DNA of 64,000 bases from Sphingobacteriaceae bacterium GW460-11-11-14-LB5 (GCA_002151545.1 CP021237.1:4960001-5024000); one strand, 5' to 3'; shown: positions 35,562 through 45,115, numbered from the stretch's first letter. Notes: generated from the letters alone by a model not told the origin. A program made the numbers and translations.

Positions 35562-36836
35562 CTATATAATAGTAAGGCTTTCAAGTAAGGCTTTTCCTGT
35601 TGCTTGAATCGCAGGAACAGCTACGGAATTGCCAAACTGCTTGTATGCTGATGAGTCAGAGACTTTAATTAAAAATGATTTTGGGAAACCTTGTAATCTT
35701 GACCATTCTTTTGGGGTCATCTTTCTAATCCCCTCTCTGTTTACCTCACCTCTTATATGAGTCGTTGCAGTATAATCTACGATTCTGTGATCATATACAA
35801 GATTCCGTTCCCTTCCCATTCCACCTACAACAATTGCATTTGAAATTTCATTGTCTCCAATAATCTGAAAACCAAATCCATTCCCTTTTTCAGCATGCCT
35901 ATTCTTATGGCTATGAAGAGTAGAGAGATATTGTTTCGATAGATAATATTTGGTCGGAACAATTTCCTCCTCCTTGATATCAGCAAAAGTCACCTTATTA
36001 TTTGTTGGCTTTGGATAATTGAAATCAATATGTTTATGCTCCTTTTTATAACCGACTATGTAAATACGCTCCCTATTTTGTGGTACGCCAAAATCTTTAG
36101 CGTTGATAATTTGTGGCTCGGGCACCTCATATCCAAGGTCTTCTCTTAATACATTGAGAATGGTTGAAAGCGTTTTGCCCTTATCGTGATTTCTGAGTCC
36201 CTTCACATTCTCAAGAAAGATCGCTTTTGGTTTTCTAGTTCTGATGATTTCTGCTACATCAAAAAATAGGGTTCCCCTGGTATCCTCAAAACCGCCGCGT
36301 TTTCCTGCAATAGAAAATGCCTGACATGGGAAGCCAGCACATAAAACGTCAAATTCTTTTGGTATATAAGCCTTTATCTCAGGATCGGTAATATCACCGA
36401 AAGGAACTTCACCGTAATTATGTAGATAAGTTATTTTTGCATTTTTATCCCATTCACTAGTAAAAACGCATTTTCCGCCGAGATTTTGCATAGCGAGTCG
36501 AAAACCACCAATACCAGCAAATAGATCTATAAAAGTAAACTTTGGTTTTTTCGGCGCTGGAAATGGAATCTTATTCATTTCTTTAGCAATAAGCTTAACC
36601 AATTCTTCAATATTAAACTGATTAAAGATATCACTAGGCGTCATCTCTGATAGAAAACGTAGGGCATCGGAACGATAACTTTGTTCAGATTGGTGATTTA
36701 AGTTTTGAATGAAATGCGTGATTACAGCATCTCTTTCATTACCAGGGCGTTTAGTATTGATCTTATCAAGATTATGTACAAAATCCTTAATTCCAAATTG
36801 TTCTACAGTGTCTTCCTTTTTTGGCTTCAGTTTCAT
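35562..36836 (-). CDS. DNA (cytosine-5-)-methyltransferase
   Basis: A 424-residue C5-cytosine methyltransferase. Motif I is FIDLFAGIGGFRLAM (from residue ~102), motif IV has the catalytic Cys171 in AGFPCQAFSIAG, motif VI is ENVKG (Glu209), motif VIII QNRERIYIVG (~252) and motifs IX-X LQGFPKSF...YKQFGNSV near the end. An N-terminal extension of about 95 residues precedes motif I. It should protect host DNA against the adjacent HpaII-type nuclease, presumably at CCGG. It is convergent with that gene. Confidence 0.96.
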   Translation of the reverse strand: MKLKPKKEDTVEQFGIKDFVHNLDKINTKRPGNERDAVITHFIQNLNHQSEQSYRSDALRFLSEMTPSDIFNQFNIEELVKLIAKEMNKIPFPAPKKPKFTFIDLFAGIGGFRLAMQNLGGKCVFTSEWDKNAKITYLHNYGEVPFGDITDPEIKAYIPKEFDVLCAGFPCQAFSIAGKRGGFEDTRGTLFFDVAEIIRTRKPKAIFLENVKGLRNHDKGKTLSTILNVLREDLGYEVPEPQIINAKDFGVPQNRERIYIVGYKKEHKHIDFNYPKPTNNKVTFADIKEEEIVPTKYYLSKQYLSTLHSHKNRHAEKGNGFGFQIIGDNEISNAIVVGGMGRERNLVYDHRIVDYTATTHIRGEVNREGIRKMTPKEWSRLQGFPKSFLIKVSDSSAYKQFGNSVAVPAIQATGKALLESLTII

Positions 36837-36926
36837 CGCTGCAAATTGCTAATTTTTTTCGTATTTTCTCAGGCGTCATCAAAAATAATAGTCGATGTGG
36901 AAACTTTTTCAGATGCTAAAAATTGA

Positions 36927-37571
36927 TTATTGTCCAATCGAAGATAGCAAACGGGGGATATCCAATAATGGAATGCTTGGTATTTCGATTTTGCCTTGAG
37001 AATAATCTAACAATGTTTCACGCCCAATCCACATGACCCTTTTATCCAGCTTATATTTTACTGAACGTTTGTGTATATAGTAAGTGAAGTGATTAAATGC
37101 CTTTAAAAATTCACGATTTGGGTAAATCTTTTCCGTTCCGTTATAATAGAAGGGAAACATGCTCATTATTCCTGGGTTTACAATTTTTCCTGAGGTACGT
37201 GGGGTATAGAAATCTATAAAGGGGCCACTGTGTCGCTGATGGATATGATATGTTTTCATAACAGGGCTCTCCACTAGTCTGAGTTGCAAAGGACTAGTGC
37301 TAAAATCTACATGCTGGATAGCAAAACCATCCGAGACAATATTCAGTTTATCATACTGATCTTCAGATTTTATTATAATTACTCGTTCCTGCTGATAGGG
37401 AACTATAGGTACGATTTGACAGTTCTTACTTAGGCACCACCGAAGAAAATTATCACAATCCTTTTGCCCGAACAAAAAATTAACCTCCATGCTATTTGAT
37501 ACACTTATGTGATCAAAGTTATTATTTGTGTTTGAATTTCTTAAAGGTTTTTTTGCTTTAATGACCTTCAA
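36927..37571 (-). CDS. Unrecognised 214-residue protein beside the restriction system
   Basis: No family is recognised. The protein has no signal peptide or membrane helix; it is rich in Tyr, Phe, His and Arg (MKTYHIHQRHSGPFIDFY; FPFYYNGTEKIYPNREF). Hydrophobic segments alternate as in a mixed alpha/beta fold. It lies 90 bp upstream of the methyltransferase on the same strand, so the two could share a transcript. Its position at the edge of the island suggests an accessory part of the restriction system or a neighbouring passenger gene; this is inference only. Confidence 0.65.
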   Translation of the reverse strand: MKVIKAKKPLRNSNTNNNFDHISVSNSMEVNFLFGQKDCDNFLRWCLSKNCQIVPIVPYQQERVIIIKSEDQYDKLNIVSDGFAIQHVDFSTSPLQLRLVESPVMKTYHIHQRHSGPFIDFYTPRTSGKIVNPGIMSMFPFYYNGTEKIYPNREFLKAFNHFTYYIHKRSVKYKLDKRVMWIGRETLLDYSQGKIEIPSIPLLDIPRLLSSIGQ

Positions 37572-37647
37572 TTTACCCAGGGTAAATCAATTAATACCAA
37601 TACAACCTTATTAATTAATATTTTTAAGAATTCATTTCAAAATTTAG

Positions 37648-37851
37648 ATGGTAAACCAGGTGAGGATAGCACAGGGACATTCTATTACATCAAGCCCGGA
37701 AGCACTTGCCTACCTCCTTAGCTACGAAGCCAATGAAGAAGCTAGGTTGGATACTAAAAAAGCAATCAAATTAGCAACTTTGTCCTTATGGATTTCAGCT
37801 ACATTAGCGGTTATATCTATCGTAGTTTCTATTTATTTTGGTTTAAAATAG
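37648..37851 (+). CDS. Small single-pass membrane protein
   Basis: A 67-residue protein: a polar N-terminal half (MVNQVRIAQGHSITSSPEAL) and one C-terminal transmembrane helix (ATLSLWISATLAVISIVVSIYF). It is divergent from the unrecognised gene of the restriction island. No function can be assigned. The gap that follows, 37852-38284, contains only short inverted words such as CCTAATAT...ATATTAGG (37960-38003) and no gene. Confidence 0.55.
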   Translation: MVNQVRIAQGHSITSSPEALAYLLSYEANEEARLDTKKAIKLATLSLWISATLAVISIVVSIYFGLK

Positions 37852-38284
37852 CAAATTTTGGGTCGAAAATTAATCAAAAGATATTGCTTTAAGTTTAAAA
37901 CACTTTACTTTTTGAGCCTAAAAATACAGTCTTGAAAAAATGAAAATTTAATTAGTTACCTAATATTTTTCAAAATCATCACTATTCACTATATTAGGTA
38001 TAACCATTTTAAACACTGATTAACGAATTAAATCCACAATAGATGAACAAATTAACTCCTGTTATTTATTCATCCCTATTTTTAAGATTCCCGGATAACA
38101 GACATAAACACCTGGTTTATACCCATGGCAGCTGCCCTTGCAGGGTGGCGGGTATTCCTTTTAACCTTGGTCTCATTATTCTGAGCAGGGGTTCTCCATA
38201 AGCGAACGCCACCAATAAACATCCCGGGAACTGTTCAATACCATTAGGAGTGGCCGCAATATTTTGGCCTGTCAAAATAATCAG

Positions 38285-38623
38285 ATGAAAAACCCAAAGT
38301 TTCAGGTTTTCCAGAGTTCGAAGAATTCAGAATACTACTATAGATTAAAAACCGGTAACGGTGAAATTATTTTAAGCAGCGAGGTTTACACCAGCAGGCA
38401 AAACTGTTTGAGTCGCATTACCAGTGTAAGACTGAATGTGTTGCAGGATCGTCACTTTATCCGAAAAGATGCTGCCGGTAATTATACCTTTAATTTAAAA
38501 GCCGCTAATGGCGAAATCATAGGCCGGAGCGGAAACTATACCACAGCTGCAAACCGGGAAAATGGCATTGAAGCGGTTAAATGCGATGCACCGGATGCCC
38601 CAACCGAAAATATCACTTCATAA
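38285..38623 (+). CDS. YegP-family (DUF1508) protein
   Basis: A 112-residue protein made of two tandem ~45-residue repeats: FQVFQSSKNSEYYYRLKTGNGEIILSSE and FIRKDAAGNYTFNLKAANGEIIGRSG; each has the F-Y-F-L-A-NGE-I pattern of the DUF1508 fold. The ATG at 38285 is chosen because the domain begins there; a start seven codons earlier is possible. It is cytoplasmic and its function is unknown. The following 800 bp to 39423 have no gene: a hairpin at 38763-38799 (CTCTTTCTTTT/AAAAGAAAGAG) and dispersed repeat words are all that is seen. Confidence 0.85.
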   Translation: MKNPKFQVFQSSKNSEYYYRLKTGNGEIILSSEVYTSRQNCLSRITSVRLNVLQDRHFIRKDAAGNYTFNLKAANGEIIGRSGNYTTAANRENGIEAVKCDAPDAPTENITS

Positions 38624-39423
38624 CCAACTGATGCTTTAACCCGCCTCAATTTGTTTAAATAAAAAATGAGCAGGCTATATCATAATATATAGCATTGTAG
38701 TGCAATTCACCTCTTTCAGCGGAGGTGTCTGCTGGCTGGGCTGTTCTATTTGTCCTAATCAAACAGGCCTCTTTCTTTTGATGAAAAAGAAAGAGACCTG
38801 ACCCGAAAAACGTAAAGTAAAAGATATTTGGGCTTTTGTATTTGGGCCTAAAGGTGATGAATCAAAGGCTAATCTTGTTCAAATAAAGATTCTTAATCGC
38901 ATTCAGCATGACTTGCTAAAGTCTGGCATTATTCCCACGCGAGTGGGCATCTTAATGTGATAAAAACCTACCAGGATAAAACGATTATCTTCAATGAGCA
39001 ATCCTGATCCATTCCAGTTGCGAATGATGAACTTAAAACCATCAAATCATAGAAGAAGCTTAAATGACCTTATATTTCTTATATGGTAAGAAAATCACCA
39101 TAAAAGTCTCTGTTTTGCAAACCAAATAATATTTGGCCATCATAAAAGGCAAAAACAAAGGATTTAGCTTCAACCCGGTTTAAATTGAGCAATAATGCGT
39201 TATACAAAGTTAAGATATAGTAAACATCAGGCCATAGATCTAATTAACTTCAATTATTATTTTAAAGCATGAGCTGATCTTCACAAGCGTTTTGATTTAA
39301 ATTTTGTGTGATCGCATCCTGAAGAAATAAAATATGGCCGCTTAAGGCATTGTGAACAGAGATTGATGGCGTTGCAGGGTAGTGCAAACTGGAACAAACA
39401 AAACACTAAACACCTATATCATA

Positions 39424-41064
39424 ATGAAAAACAAATCCTTGTTATTCCTGGGCATTAGCTGCCTTGGCCTTTACCTGTCATCCTGTAAGAAAGCCCAATT
39501 ACCTATCGAAAACGAGACGACAACACTTAAACCTAAAACTACAGATTACTCTGCCACCAACATTATTACCCATAGCCGCAACCTGGCCGTGGTTTATTTT
39601 ATCCCTTCAGATCTCGATACGGTGGCCGGCTGGCAAACGCGTTTACCAGATGTAATGGCTTATGCGCAAGAGTGGTATGGCCAGCAGATGCAGGCCGCAG
39701 GATATGGCAACAAAACATTTGGTTTATCTAAAGATCCGGTCACGCTGAAAACACAAATTGTATTAATTAGAGGCGCCAACCCTAAAGCCAGTTACAATAC
39801 CAATTCTACCGCTTACAAAACAGAAATAGAGGCTTACTTTGCTTCGCATAGCGGCTTAAAAACCAGTAACCACGTATTGATTCTGGTGCCTGCTTTTGGT
39901 TACGACAATAACAGTGTAGAAGGCCCGCAACCTTTAGAAGGTGTACAACCCTTTTATGGCATTGGCCGCTACTGTTTCGCCATGGATAACGTGTATATGG
40001 ATATGGCGTTAAAAGGTGTAATTAACAGTGGAAGAAACAATTTTGCCAAATGGGTGGGTGGTATGATGCACGAAATAGGCCATGCCTTTAATGCACCACA
40101 CGATAAACAACACGAATCGCAGAATATTTGGCCCGGAGCCAACTTTAAAGAGCCGATTATGGCCTTGAGCAATTATTACCTCGAAGTTCGTCCTTGCTTT
40201 ATTACCGATGCTACCGCAGCTATTTTCGACAGGTGTGAAGTATTTAACAACGATGCCAGTACCTACTATGGCGCGGTGACTACAAACATCAGCAAAATTT
40301 ATGCGGGCTACAATTCAACTTCGGGCAATATAGAAGTATCGGGAAAATACAACAGTACAGGTACGGTAAGTAAGTTTACCTATTTCTTAGATCCTAATGT
40401 GAATAACGAAGGAACCGGAACCAATAAGGATTACAATGCCATTACCTGGGCTACGCCATCAATAGGTACCGATAGTTTTAACGTCACCATACCAATTGCT
40501 GAGCTTAAATATAAAACAGATGGTATTCCCTACGAATTTAAAATCAGAACGGTACATACCAACGGTACCATTACCGAAACCATTTATTTCTTTACTTTCC
40601 AGGGCGGTATTCCGGTAATCAATTTTGGCACCAAACCAGAGTTAAGCAAAAGCGGATGGACCATTGCAGGCTTTAGCACGCAGCAAAACACCACTTCAGA
40701 GAGCGCAGCAAAAGTATTGGATAACGATCCGGCAACGTTTTGGCACAGCAAGTGGTCGGGTACCCCAACAGGAACCTATCCGCACTACGTGAGTATCGAT
40801 TTAGGTGTTGCGAAAACGGCTAAAGGCGTCAGTTTATTACACCGTGCAGGTGCTTACCGCTCAATCAAAAATTTTGAACTGCTCACCAGTACCGATGGAG
40901 TTAATTTTACCTCCCGCGGGAATTATGTGGCCCAAAATGTAACCACCACCCAATACTTTAGCTTCAGTAGTCCGCAAACTTTCAGGTACTTTAAAATAAT
41001 TGCAAACTCATCATGGGATGGCACACAAAACGCCGCCATTGCCGAATTGGGTCTTTACAATTAA
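39424..41064 (+). CDS. Lipoprotein metallopeptidase with discoidin (F5/8 C) domain
   Basis: A 546-residue surface or periplasmic lipoprotein; the signal peptide ends in LGLYLSSCKKAQ with the acylated Cys. Residues ~50-280 form a peptidase-like domain with GGMMHEIGHAFNAPHD, an HExxHxxxxxHD zinc site of the metzincin kind. A beta-sandwich region follows (~280-400), then a C-terminal F5/8 type C domain (~410-546: AAKVLDNDPATFWHSKWSG; YVSIDLGVAKTAKGVSL; FRYFKIIANSSWDG) that normally binds carbohydrate. It probably degrades glycoproteins or matrix proteins. An upstream start at 39382 is rejected because it would bury the signal peptide. Confidence 0.85.
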   Translation: MKNKSLLFLGISCLGLYLSSCKKAQLPIENETTTLKPKTTDYSATNIITHSRNLAVVYFIPSDLDTVAGWQTRLPDVMAYAQEWYGQQMQAAGYGNKTFGLSKDPVTLKTQIVLIRGANPKASYNTNSTAYKTEIEAYFASHSGLKTSNHVLILVPAFGYDNNSVEGPQPLEGVQPFYGIGRYCFAMDNVYMDMALKGVINSGRNNFAKWVGGMMHEIGHAFNAPHDKQHESQNIWPGANFKEPIMALSNYYLEVRPCFITDATAAIFDRCEVFNNDASTYYGAVTTNISKIYAGYNSTSGNIEVSGKYNSTGTVSKFTYFLDPNVNNEGTGTNKDYNAITWATPSIGTDSFNVTIPIAELKYKTDGIPYEFKIRTVHTNGTITETIYFFTFQGGIPVINFGTKPELSKSGWTIAGFSTQQNTTSESAAKVLDNDPATFWHSKWSGTPTGTYPHYVSIDLGVAKTAKGVSLLHRAGAYRSIKNFELLTSTDGVNFTSRGNYVAQNVTTTQYFSFSSPQTFRYFKIIANSSWDGTQNAAIAELGLYN

Positions 41065-41092
41065 TCAGGATTTGATTTAAAAGAGATATTGT

Positions 41093-41122
41093 TTAGCCCC
41101 GCATAAATATATGGGGGGCTAA
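41093..41122 (+). terminator. Hairpin after the metallopeptidase gene
   Basis: TTAGCCCC and GGGGCTAA arms about 30 nt beyond the stop. The T-run is weak (TATTTT a few bases on). Confidence 0.45.
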
Positions 41123-41276
41123 CGTATTTTAAAAAGGAACTTCTTATAAAATTACTTGCCGCTACTATTTAAATTTATGGATACTATAACAGAATCTGAC
41201 CCAACGCCACTAACAATATTTATGCAGATGGGGCCTTTAATTTCAGGTTTAAAATGAGCCGCCATAAAAGTCTACA

Positions 41277-44003
41277 ATGAGATTAATTATCGCTTTTCTC
41301 ACTTTTTTTTTCTTCTTCACCTTTGGAGCATTCGCACAATCCACCGCCAAGGTTTTGTCGAAAATTTCGGCTTTGGACAGTTTGACTGCCATAAATTCCC
41401 CTGAAAAAGTTTACCTGCATCTTGATAAAACCTACTATTTAGCGGGAGATACGATTTGGCTAAAAGGATATACAGTAGATGCCAGGACGTCTTTACCGAG
41501 CAAAAAAAGCGGTGTTTTATATGTTGAGCTATTTAAGGGGCAAAAAACACTTAAAAAAAGGGTAATCCCGCTAACTTCCGGATTTGGCTGGGGAGATATT
41601 GCTCTGCCAGATACACTAAGCACAGGAACTTATCGCATCAGGGCATACACGCAATGGATGCGCAACTGGCCTACAGAATTCTTTTTCGATAAGACCGTTA
41701 AAATAGGCGGTCTGAAATCTGAAAATTTGATCACAAATACGGTTTATAATTATAATAGCAATCTTTTGACCAGCGCAGACATCAGCTTTGCCAATAGCAA
41801 AAATATACCATATATCCATTTACCGGTTAATTATACCATCAATATTGGTAACAACCGGACAGAGGTTATTAAAGCGGTAACAGACAATGCTGGAAAACTA
41901 CACATCAGTCTGCCTATCGAAAAATTGGATAATGCATCAAAAGGAACAGTTCGTTTAACAGTTTCTATGACAAATGAAAAGTCTATTTCACGAACCTTCG
42001 ATTTAGCGATTGATAATGATAGCATTGACCTCCAGTTTTTTCCCGAGGGCGGACAAATGGTGGCCGGGCTTCCTTGTCGCATTGGCTATAAAGCCATTAA
42101 TACAAACGGACTAGGTACAAAATTGACTGGATCGGTTTTCGACCAGAATGGTACTGTGTTAGCAAGCCTATCGGAGAGCTACCTCGGTATGGGATCTTTC
42201 TATCTCACCCCACAGATTGGTTCAATTTATACGGCAAAGATAACCACATCTTCAGGCAGAAATCTTGCTTTCAACCTGCCAAAATCCATAGCTTCTGGTT
42301 ATAATCTGGCTATTTCAGAAAAAGATAGCAATGAATTTTTGGTAAAGGTATTGGCTAGTGAAGATCTAGTTGCTGTAGGGAATTTACATCTGGTTGCCCA
42401 ACATAATGGAGAAATATATAGTGATATGTTGATAAAAAATCCACAGCAAATTAATACACTAAAAATCAGAAAGGATAGTTTGCCGGTAGGTACATTGCTT
42501 TTTACTCTCCTTAATATTGAAGGTCTACCAGTTTGCGAAAGATTAGTTTTTGTAAATAAGAAGCCTGACAAAATCGAGATACAAATAGAAAAACTTGATA
42601 GTATTTATGCTTTACATCAGCAAATGGATATCGGACTAATCGCCAAAACGATGGATAAAGTAGTACAAGGTTCTTTGTCGGTTTCAGTAATAAATTCTAA
42701 CATGGTTCAAACTGAGGAAGATGACGAGGGTAATATTCTGGCTACGCTACTCCTAACATCAGAACTTTCAGGTCATGTTGAAAAGCCGAATAGATATTTT
42801 ATTAACCGTGATTCGGCAACAATAGCAAGATTGGATAATCTACTATTAACACAGGGTTGGCGTAAAGTTGATTGGGAAAAAATAGAAAGGCCAGGGCTGT
42901 TTGAATTTCCTGTAGAAAAGAAACTACAGATTAGCGGGAAGGTTTTCCAAGGCGAAAAACCAGTAATTAACGGCAAAGTATTATTGGTTACAGCAGGAAA
43001 GAACTTTAATATTGATCAGTCTACCACAGATAAGAATGGCCAGTTCCTGTTCGAACCAACTTTTACTGACACAGTCGGTTTTGCCATCAGGGCAGCAACT
43101 GAAAGTGGGCAGAAATCTGTAGAAATAAAGATAGATGAAGCAATCATACCAGAGGTAGGCATTAAAGATATTACAAATTACATTGACGATTACCCACAGA
43201 AGCCGCTTGACTACCGGAAACACAGGGAAGATTACAAGGCCTTGCTAATTAAGAAAGGCCTCTTATCTGGGGTAACTGAATTGGAAGATGTAGAGATTTT
43301 AGCTAAGAAGAAAAAGTATGAGCTTCCCGTTGATGCTAAAGCCAACTTAGTTAGCGCCACAAAGATGCAGACCATATACCAAGCTGACTTTGGGGGTGTT
43401 GCGGATATTAGTGAATATTTAACCCGGCATTTAAAGGGAGGTGTGATCATGAAAACTGATAAACAAGGTTATGAACGACTTATGCTGGCCGAACCAGGAA
43501 TTGTGAAGGATGCTGCTACAAAAAAAATGTATACTTACGACAAGCCGTTAGTTGTGTATATTAATGGAAGAGCACTTGAAGAATCGTTTAATATCAGAGA
43601 ACTCCCTTCAAAACAGATTGAACACATTAATTTTTTCATTAAGGATGAACTAAGAGAAGATGGATATGTAAAATTTGGATACCTCGAGATCGTGATGAAC
43701 AAGGACGGTGTCTATTGGCAAAACTACCATAAAAATGTTTCTGGAATGGCAAGCATCATTAGGCAGGGATATAGCATCAGCAATTCTTTCTATTCACCAA
43801 AATACGCTATCAAACCTATTGAACAAAGAGCAGATCTAAGAAGTACCATCTTTTGGATGCCACATGTCTCCCCAAATTTAGAGGGCAAATTTAATCTTAA
43901 GTACTTCAATGGCAGTGTGCCAGGTAAATACAAGGTATTAATAGAAGGCATCGATTTACAAGGCAATTTGGCTAGAAGATCATTTTACTATGAGGTTAGA
44001 TAG
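41277..44003 (+). CDS. Large secreted MG2-domain protein with TonB-plug-like segment
   Basis: A 908-residue exported protein (signal peptide to about residue 20). Residues ~40-145 form an alpha-2-macroglobulin MG2-like domain (KVYLHLDKTYYLAGDTIWLKG). A carboxypeptidase-regulatory-like domain lies near 555-630 (LQISGKVFQGEKPVINGKVL). Around 750-810, PLVVYINGRALEESFNIREL and QIEHINFF...GYLEIVMNKDG read like a degenerate TonB-receptor plug, yet no barrel follows; the protein ends with a beta-sandwich (DLRSTIFWMPHVSPNLEGKF). Such proteins are widespread in Bacteroidota near envelope genes. Role unknown; a periplasmic or surface partner of a TonB system is an inference. Confidence 0.75.
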   Translation: MRLIIAFLTFFFFFTFGAFAQSTAKVLSKISALDSLTAINSPEKVYLHLDKTYYLAGDTIWLKGYTVDARTSLPSKKSGVLYVELFKGQKTLKKRVIPLTSGFGWGDIALPDTLSTGTYRIRAYTQWMRNWPTEFFFDKTVKIGGLKSENLITNTVYNYNSNLLTSADISFANSKNIPYIHLPVNYTINIGNNRTEVIKAVTDNAGKLHISLPIEKLDNASKGTVRLTVSMTNEKSISRTFDLAIDNDSIDLQFFPEGGQMVAGLPCRIGYKAINTNGLGTKLTGSVFDQNGTVLASLSESYLGMGSFYLTPQIGSIYTAKITTSSGRNLAFNLPKSIASGYNLAISEKDSNEFLVKVLASEDLVAVGNLHLVAQHNGEIYSDMLIKNPQQINTLKIRKDSLPVGTLLFTLLNIEGLPVCERLVFVNKKPDKIEIQIEKLDSIYALHQQMDIGLIAKTMDKVVQGSLSVSVINSNMVQTEEDDEGNILATLLLTSELSGHVEKPNRYFINRDSATIARLDNLLLTQGWRKVDWEKIERPGLFEFPVEKKLQISGKVFQGEKPVINGKVLLVTAGKNFNIDQSTTDKNGQFLFEPTFTDTVGFAIRAATESGQKSVEIKIDEAIIPEVGIKDITNYIDDYPQKPLDYRKHREDYKALLIKKGLLSGVTELEDVEILAKKKKYELPVDAKANLVSATKMQTIYQADFGGVADISEYLTRHLKGGVIMKTDKQGYERLMLAEPGIVKDAATKKMYTYDKPLVVYINGRALEESFNIRELPSKQIEHINFFIKDELREDGYVKFGYLEIVMNKDGVYWQNYHKNVSGMASIIRQGYSISNSFYSPKYAIKPIEQRADLRSTIFWMPHVSPNLEGKFNLKYFNGSVPGKYKVLIEGIDLQGNLARRSFYYEVR

Positions 44004-44117
44004 TGAATAGTTTTTTTTACAATGATGTTTAGTTGACCAAAAACTAATTTAATAGGCCATAGAAAAATTTGCATATTCAGATAGATATGGCTTTAAAATG
44101 AATTTTTATGAAATTTA

Positions 44118-44924
44118 TCAGCTATTATTAAAGTTAGTGGCGACCATAAACAAACGTGGAAATGGCAGTAGCACACTTCCATCAGGAAATACAGGATATA
44201 CCTTACTAATTTCCGTCTGATATGAGGCAAGGAAAGCCTCTTTTTCATCGGCTGTTAAAGGATCAAGAAAGGGACGTAAGCCTGTGCCCTTTAGCCATTC
44301 TACTATAGCTGCTGCACCACCCGAAAGCGGATGGTAGTAGGTGGTACGCCAGATATCTAATGTTTCTACTTTACTGCGTAAATTTTGATAATACCATTCG
44401 GCACCTTCCCGTGGTAAACGTTTTGCAGCAATGGCTAACTTTTCTGCCCAGGGGCCATTGGCAGCGGTTAGCCGCATTAAACGATGTGTATGTTCATCCA
44501 AATTATCGGGCATTTGAACTGCCAAAACACCACCTTTTGCTAGTTTTTCAATTAAAGCCGGAAATAAAACCGCATGATCAGGCACCCATTGTAAGGAAGC
44601 ATTAGCAAAAATCAAATCATAAGGCCCGTCACCTTCCCACTGGCTAATATCGGCTACCTCAAACTGCAGATTAGGTAATCGCTTACGGGCAGCCTCGATC
44701 ATGTCCACAGAACTGTCTATCCCCCTAACGGCTGCATTGGGGAAATATTGATGAAGAAATTCGGTAGAATTACCTGGCCCGCAGCCAAGATCGATCACTT
44801 TGGCCTTTTCTCCTGTAGGAACCTGCGATAAAAGATCTATAATAGGGCGGTTACGCTCTTTTTCGAATTTACGATACTGTGCCGCCGACCATGTATCGGG
44901 TTGAGGGTGGGGTGTGTTTTGCAT
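44118..44924 (-). CDS. tam: Trans-aconitate 2-methyltransferase
   Basis: A 268-residue SAM-dependent methyltransferase. Motif I is VIDLGCGPGNSTEFL, then GIDSSVDMIEAARKRLP, and the post-motif YDLIFANASLQWVPDH, which together with the N-terminal DTWSAAQYRKFEKERNRP is characteristic of Tam. It methylates trans-aconitate, an inhibitor of aconitase formed spontaneously from cis-aconitate, in the cytoplasm. It stands alone. Confidence 0.92.
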   Translation of the reverse strand: MQNTPHPQPDTWSAAQYRKFEKERNRPIIDLLSQVPTGEKAKVIDLGCGPGNSTEFLHQYFPNAAVRGIDSSVDMIEAARKRLPNLQFEVADISQWEGDGPYDLIFANASLQWVPDHAVLFPALIEKLAKGGVLAVQMPDNLDEHTHRLMRLTAANGPWAEKLAIAAKRLPREGAEWYYQNLRSKVETLDIWRTTYYHPLSGGAAAIVEWLKGTGLRPFLDPLTADEKEAFLASYQTEISKVYPVFPDGSVLLPFPRLFMVATNFNNS

Positions 44925-44992
44925 GATAGAAATTAAACAATTAAGGCTGCAATTAGTTTAATTTGCGGGCTTGAGTTTACCCATGCTAAAGC

Positions 44993-45024
44993 ATAAAAAA
45001 GCTTCAGGTTTTTACCTGAAGCTT
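44993..45024 (-). terminator. Terminator of the tRNA-Arg transcript
   Basis: AAGCTTCAGGT and ACCTGAAGCTT arms (11 bp, 4-nt loop), followed on the minus strand by a run of T, six bases beyond the tRNA 3' end. Confidence 0.85.
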
Positions 45025-45029
45025 TGGTG

Positions 45030-45101
45030 TGGTCCCGACGAGAATCGAACTCATATCTAAAGTTTAGGAAACTTCTATTCTATCCGTTGAACTACGGGAC
45101 C
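45030..45101 (-). tRNA. tRNA-Arg (anticodon CCU)
   Basis: Read on the minus strand a full cloverleaf is visible: acceptor GGTCCCG paired with CGGGACC plus discriminator A; D-arm around AGTTCAACGGATAGAAT; anticodon stem GAAGT/ACTTT with loop TTCCTAA, giving anticodon CCT; T-arm GAGTTCGATTCTC. CCA is not encoded in full. It is the intact member of a duplicated pair: a GIY-YIG nuclease gene runs into its 5' end and a broken copy lies on the other side of that gene. Confidence 0.95.
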
Positions 45102-45115
45102 ATTTTATTTTTCAA
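45048..45115. repeat. Direct repeat, copy within the intact tRNA-Arg
   Basis: 68 bp covering the 5' two-thirds of tRNA-Arg, from the T-stem to 14 bp before the tRNA 5' end (…TTTTATTTTTCAA on the plus strand). It matches 45331-45426 exactly except for a 28-bp insertion there. The two copies flank the GIY-YIG gene, whose start and stop codons lie one in each copy. Confidence 0.95.

Noticed and set aside
38805..38965. Protein-like frame (…IWAFVFGPKGDESKANLV…) of about 50 codons
   Set aside because: An in-frame TGA precedes it, no start is present, and its second half consists of dispersed intergenic words (CATTCAGCATGA, CCCACGCGAGTGGG).
39382..39423. Upstream start of the metallopeptidase gene
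   Set aside because: It would place 14 polar residues before a clear lipoprotein signal peptide.
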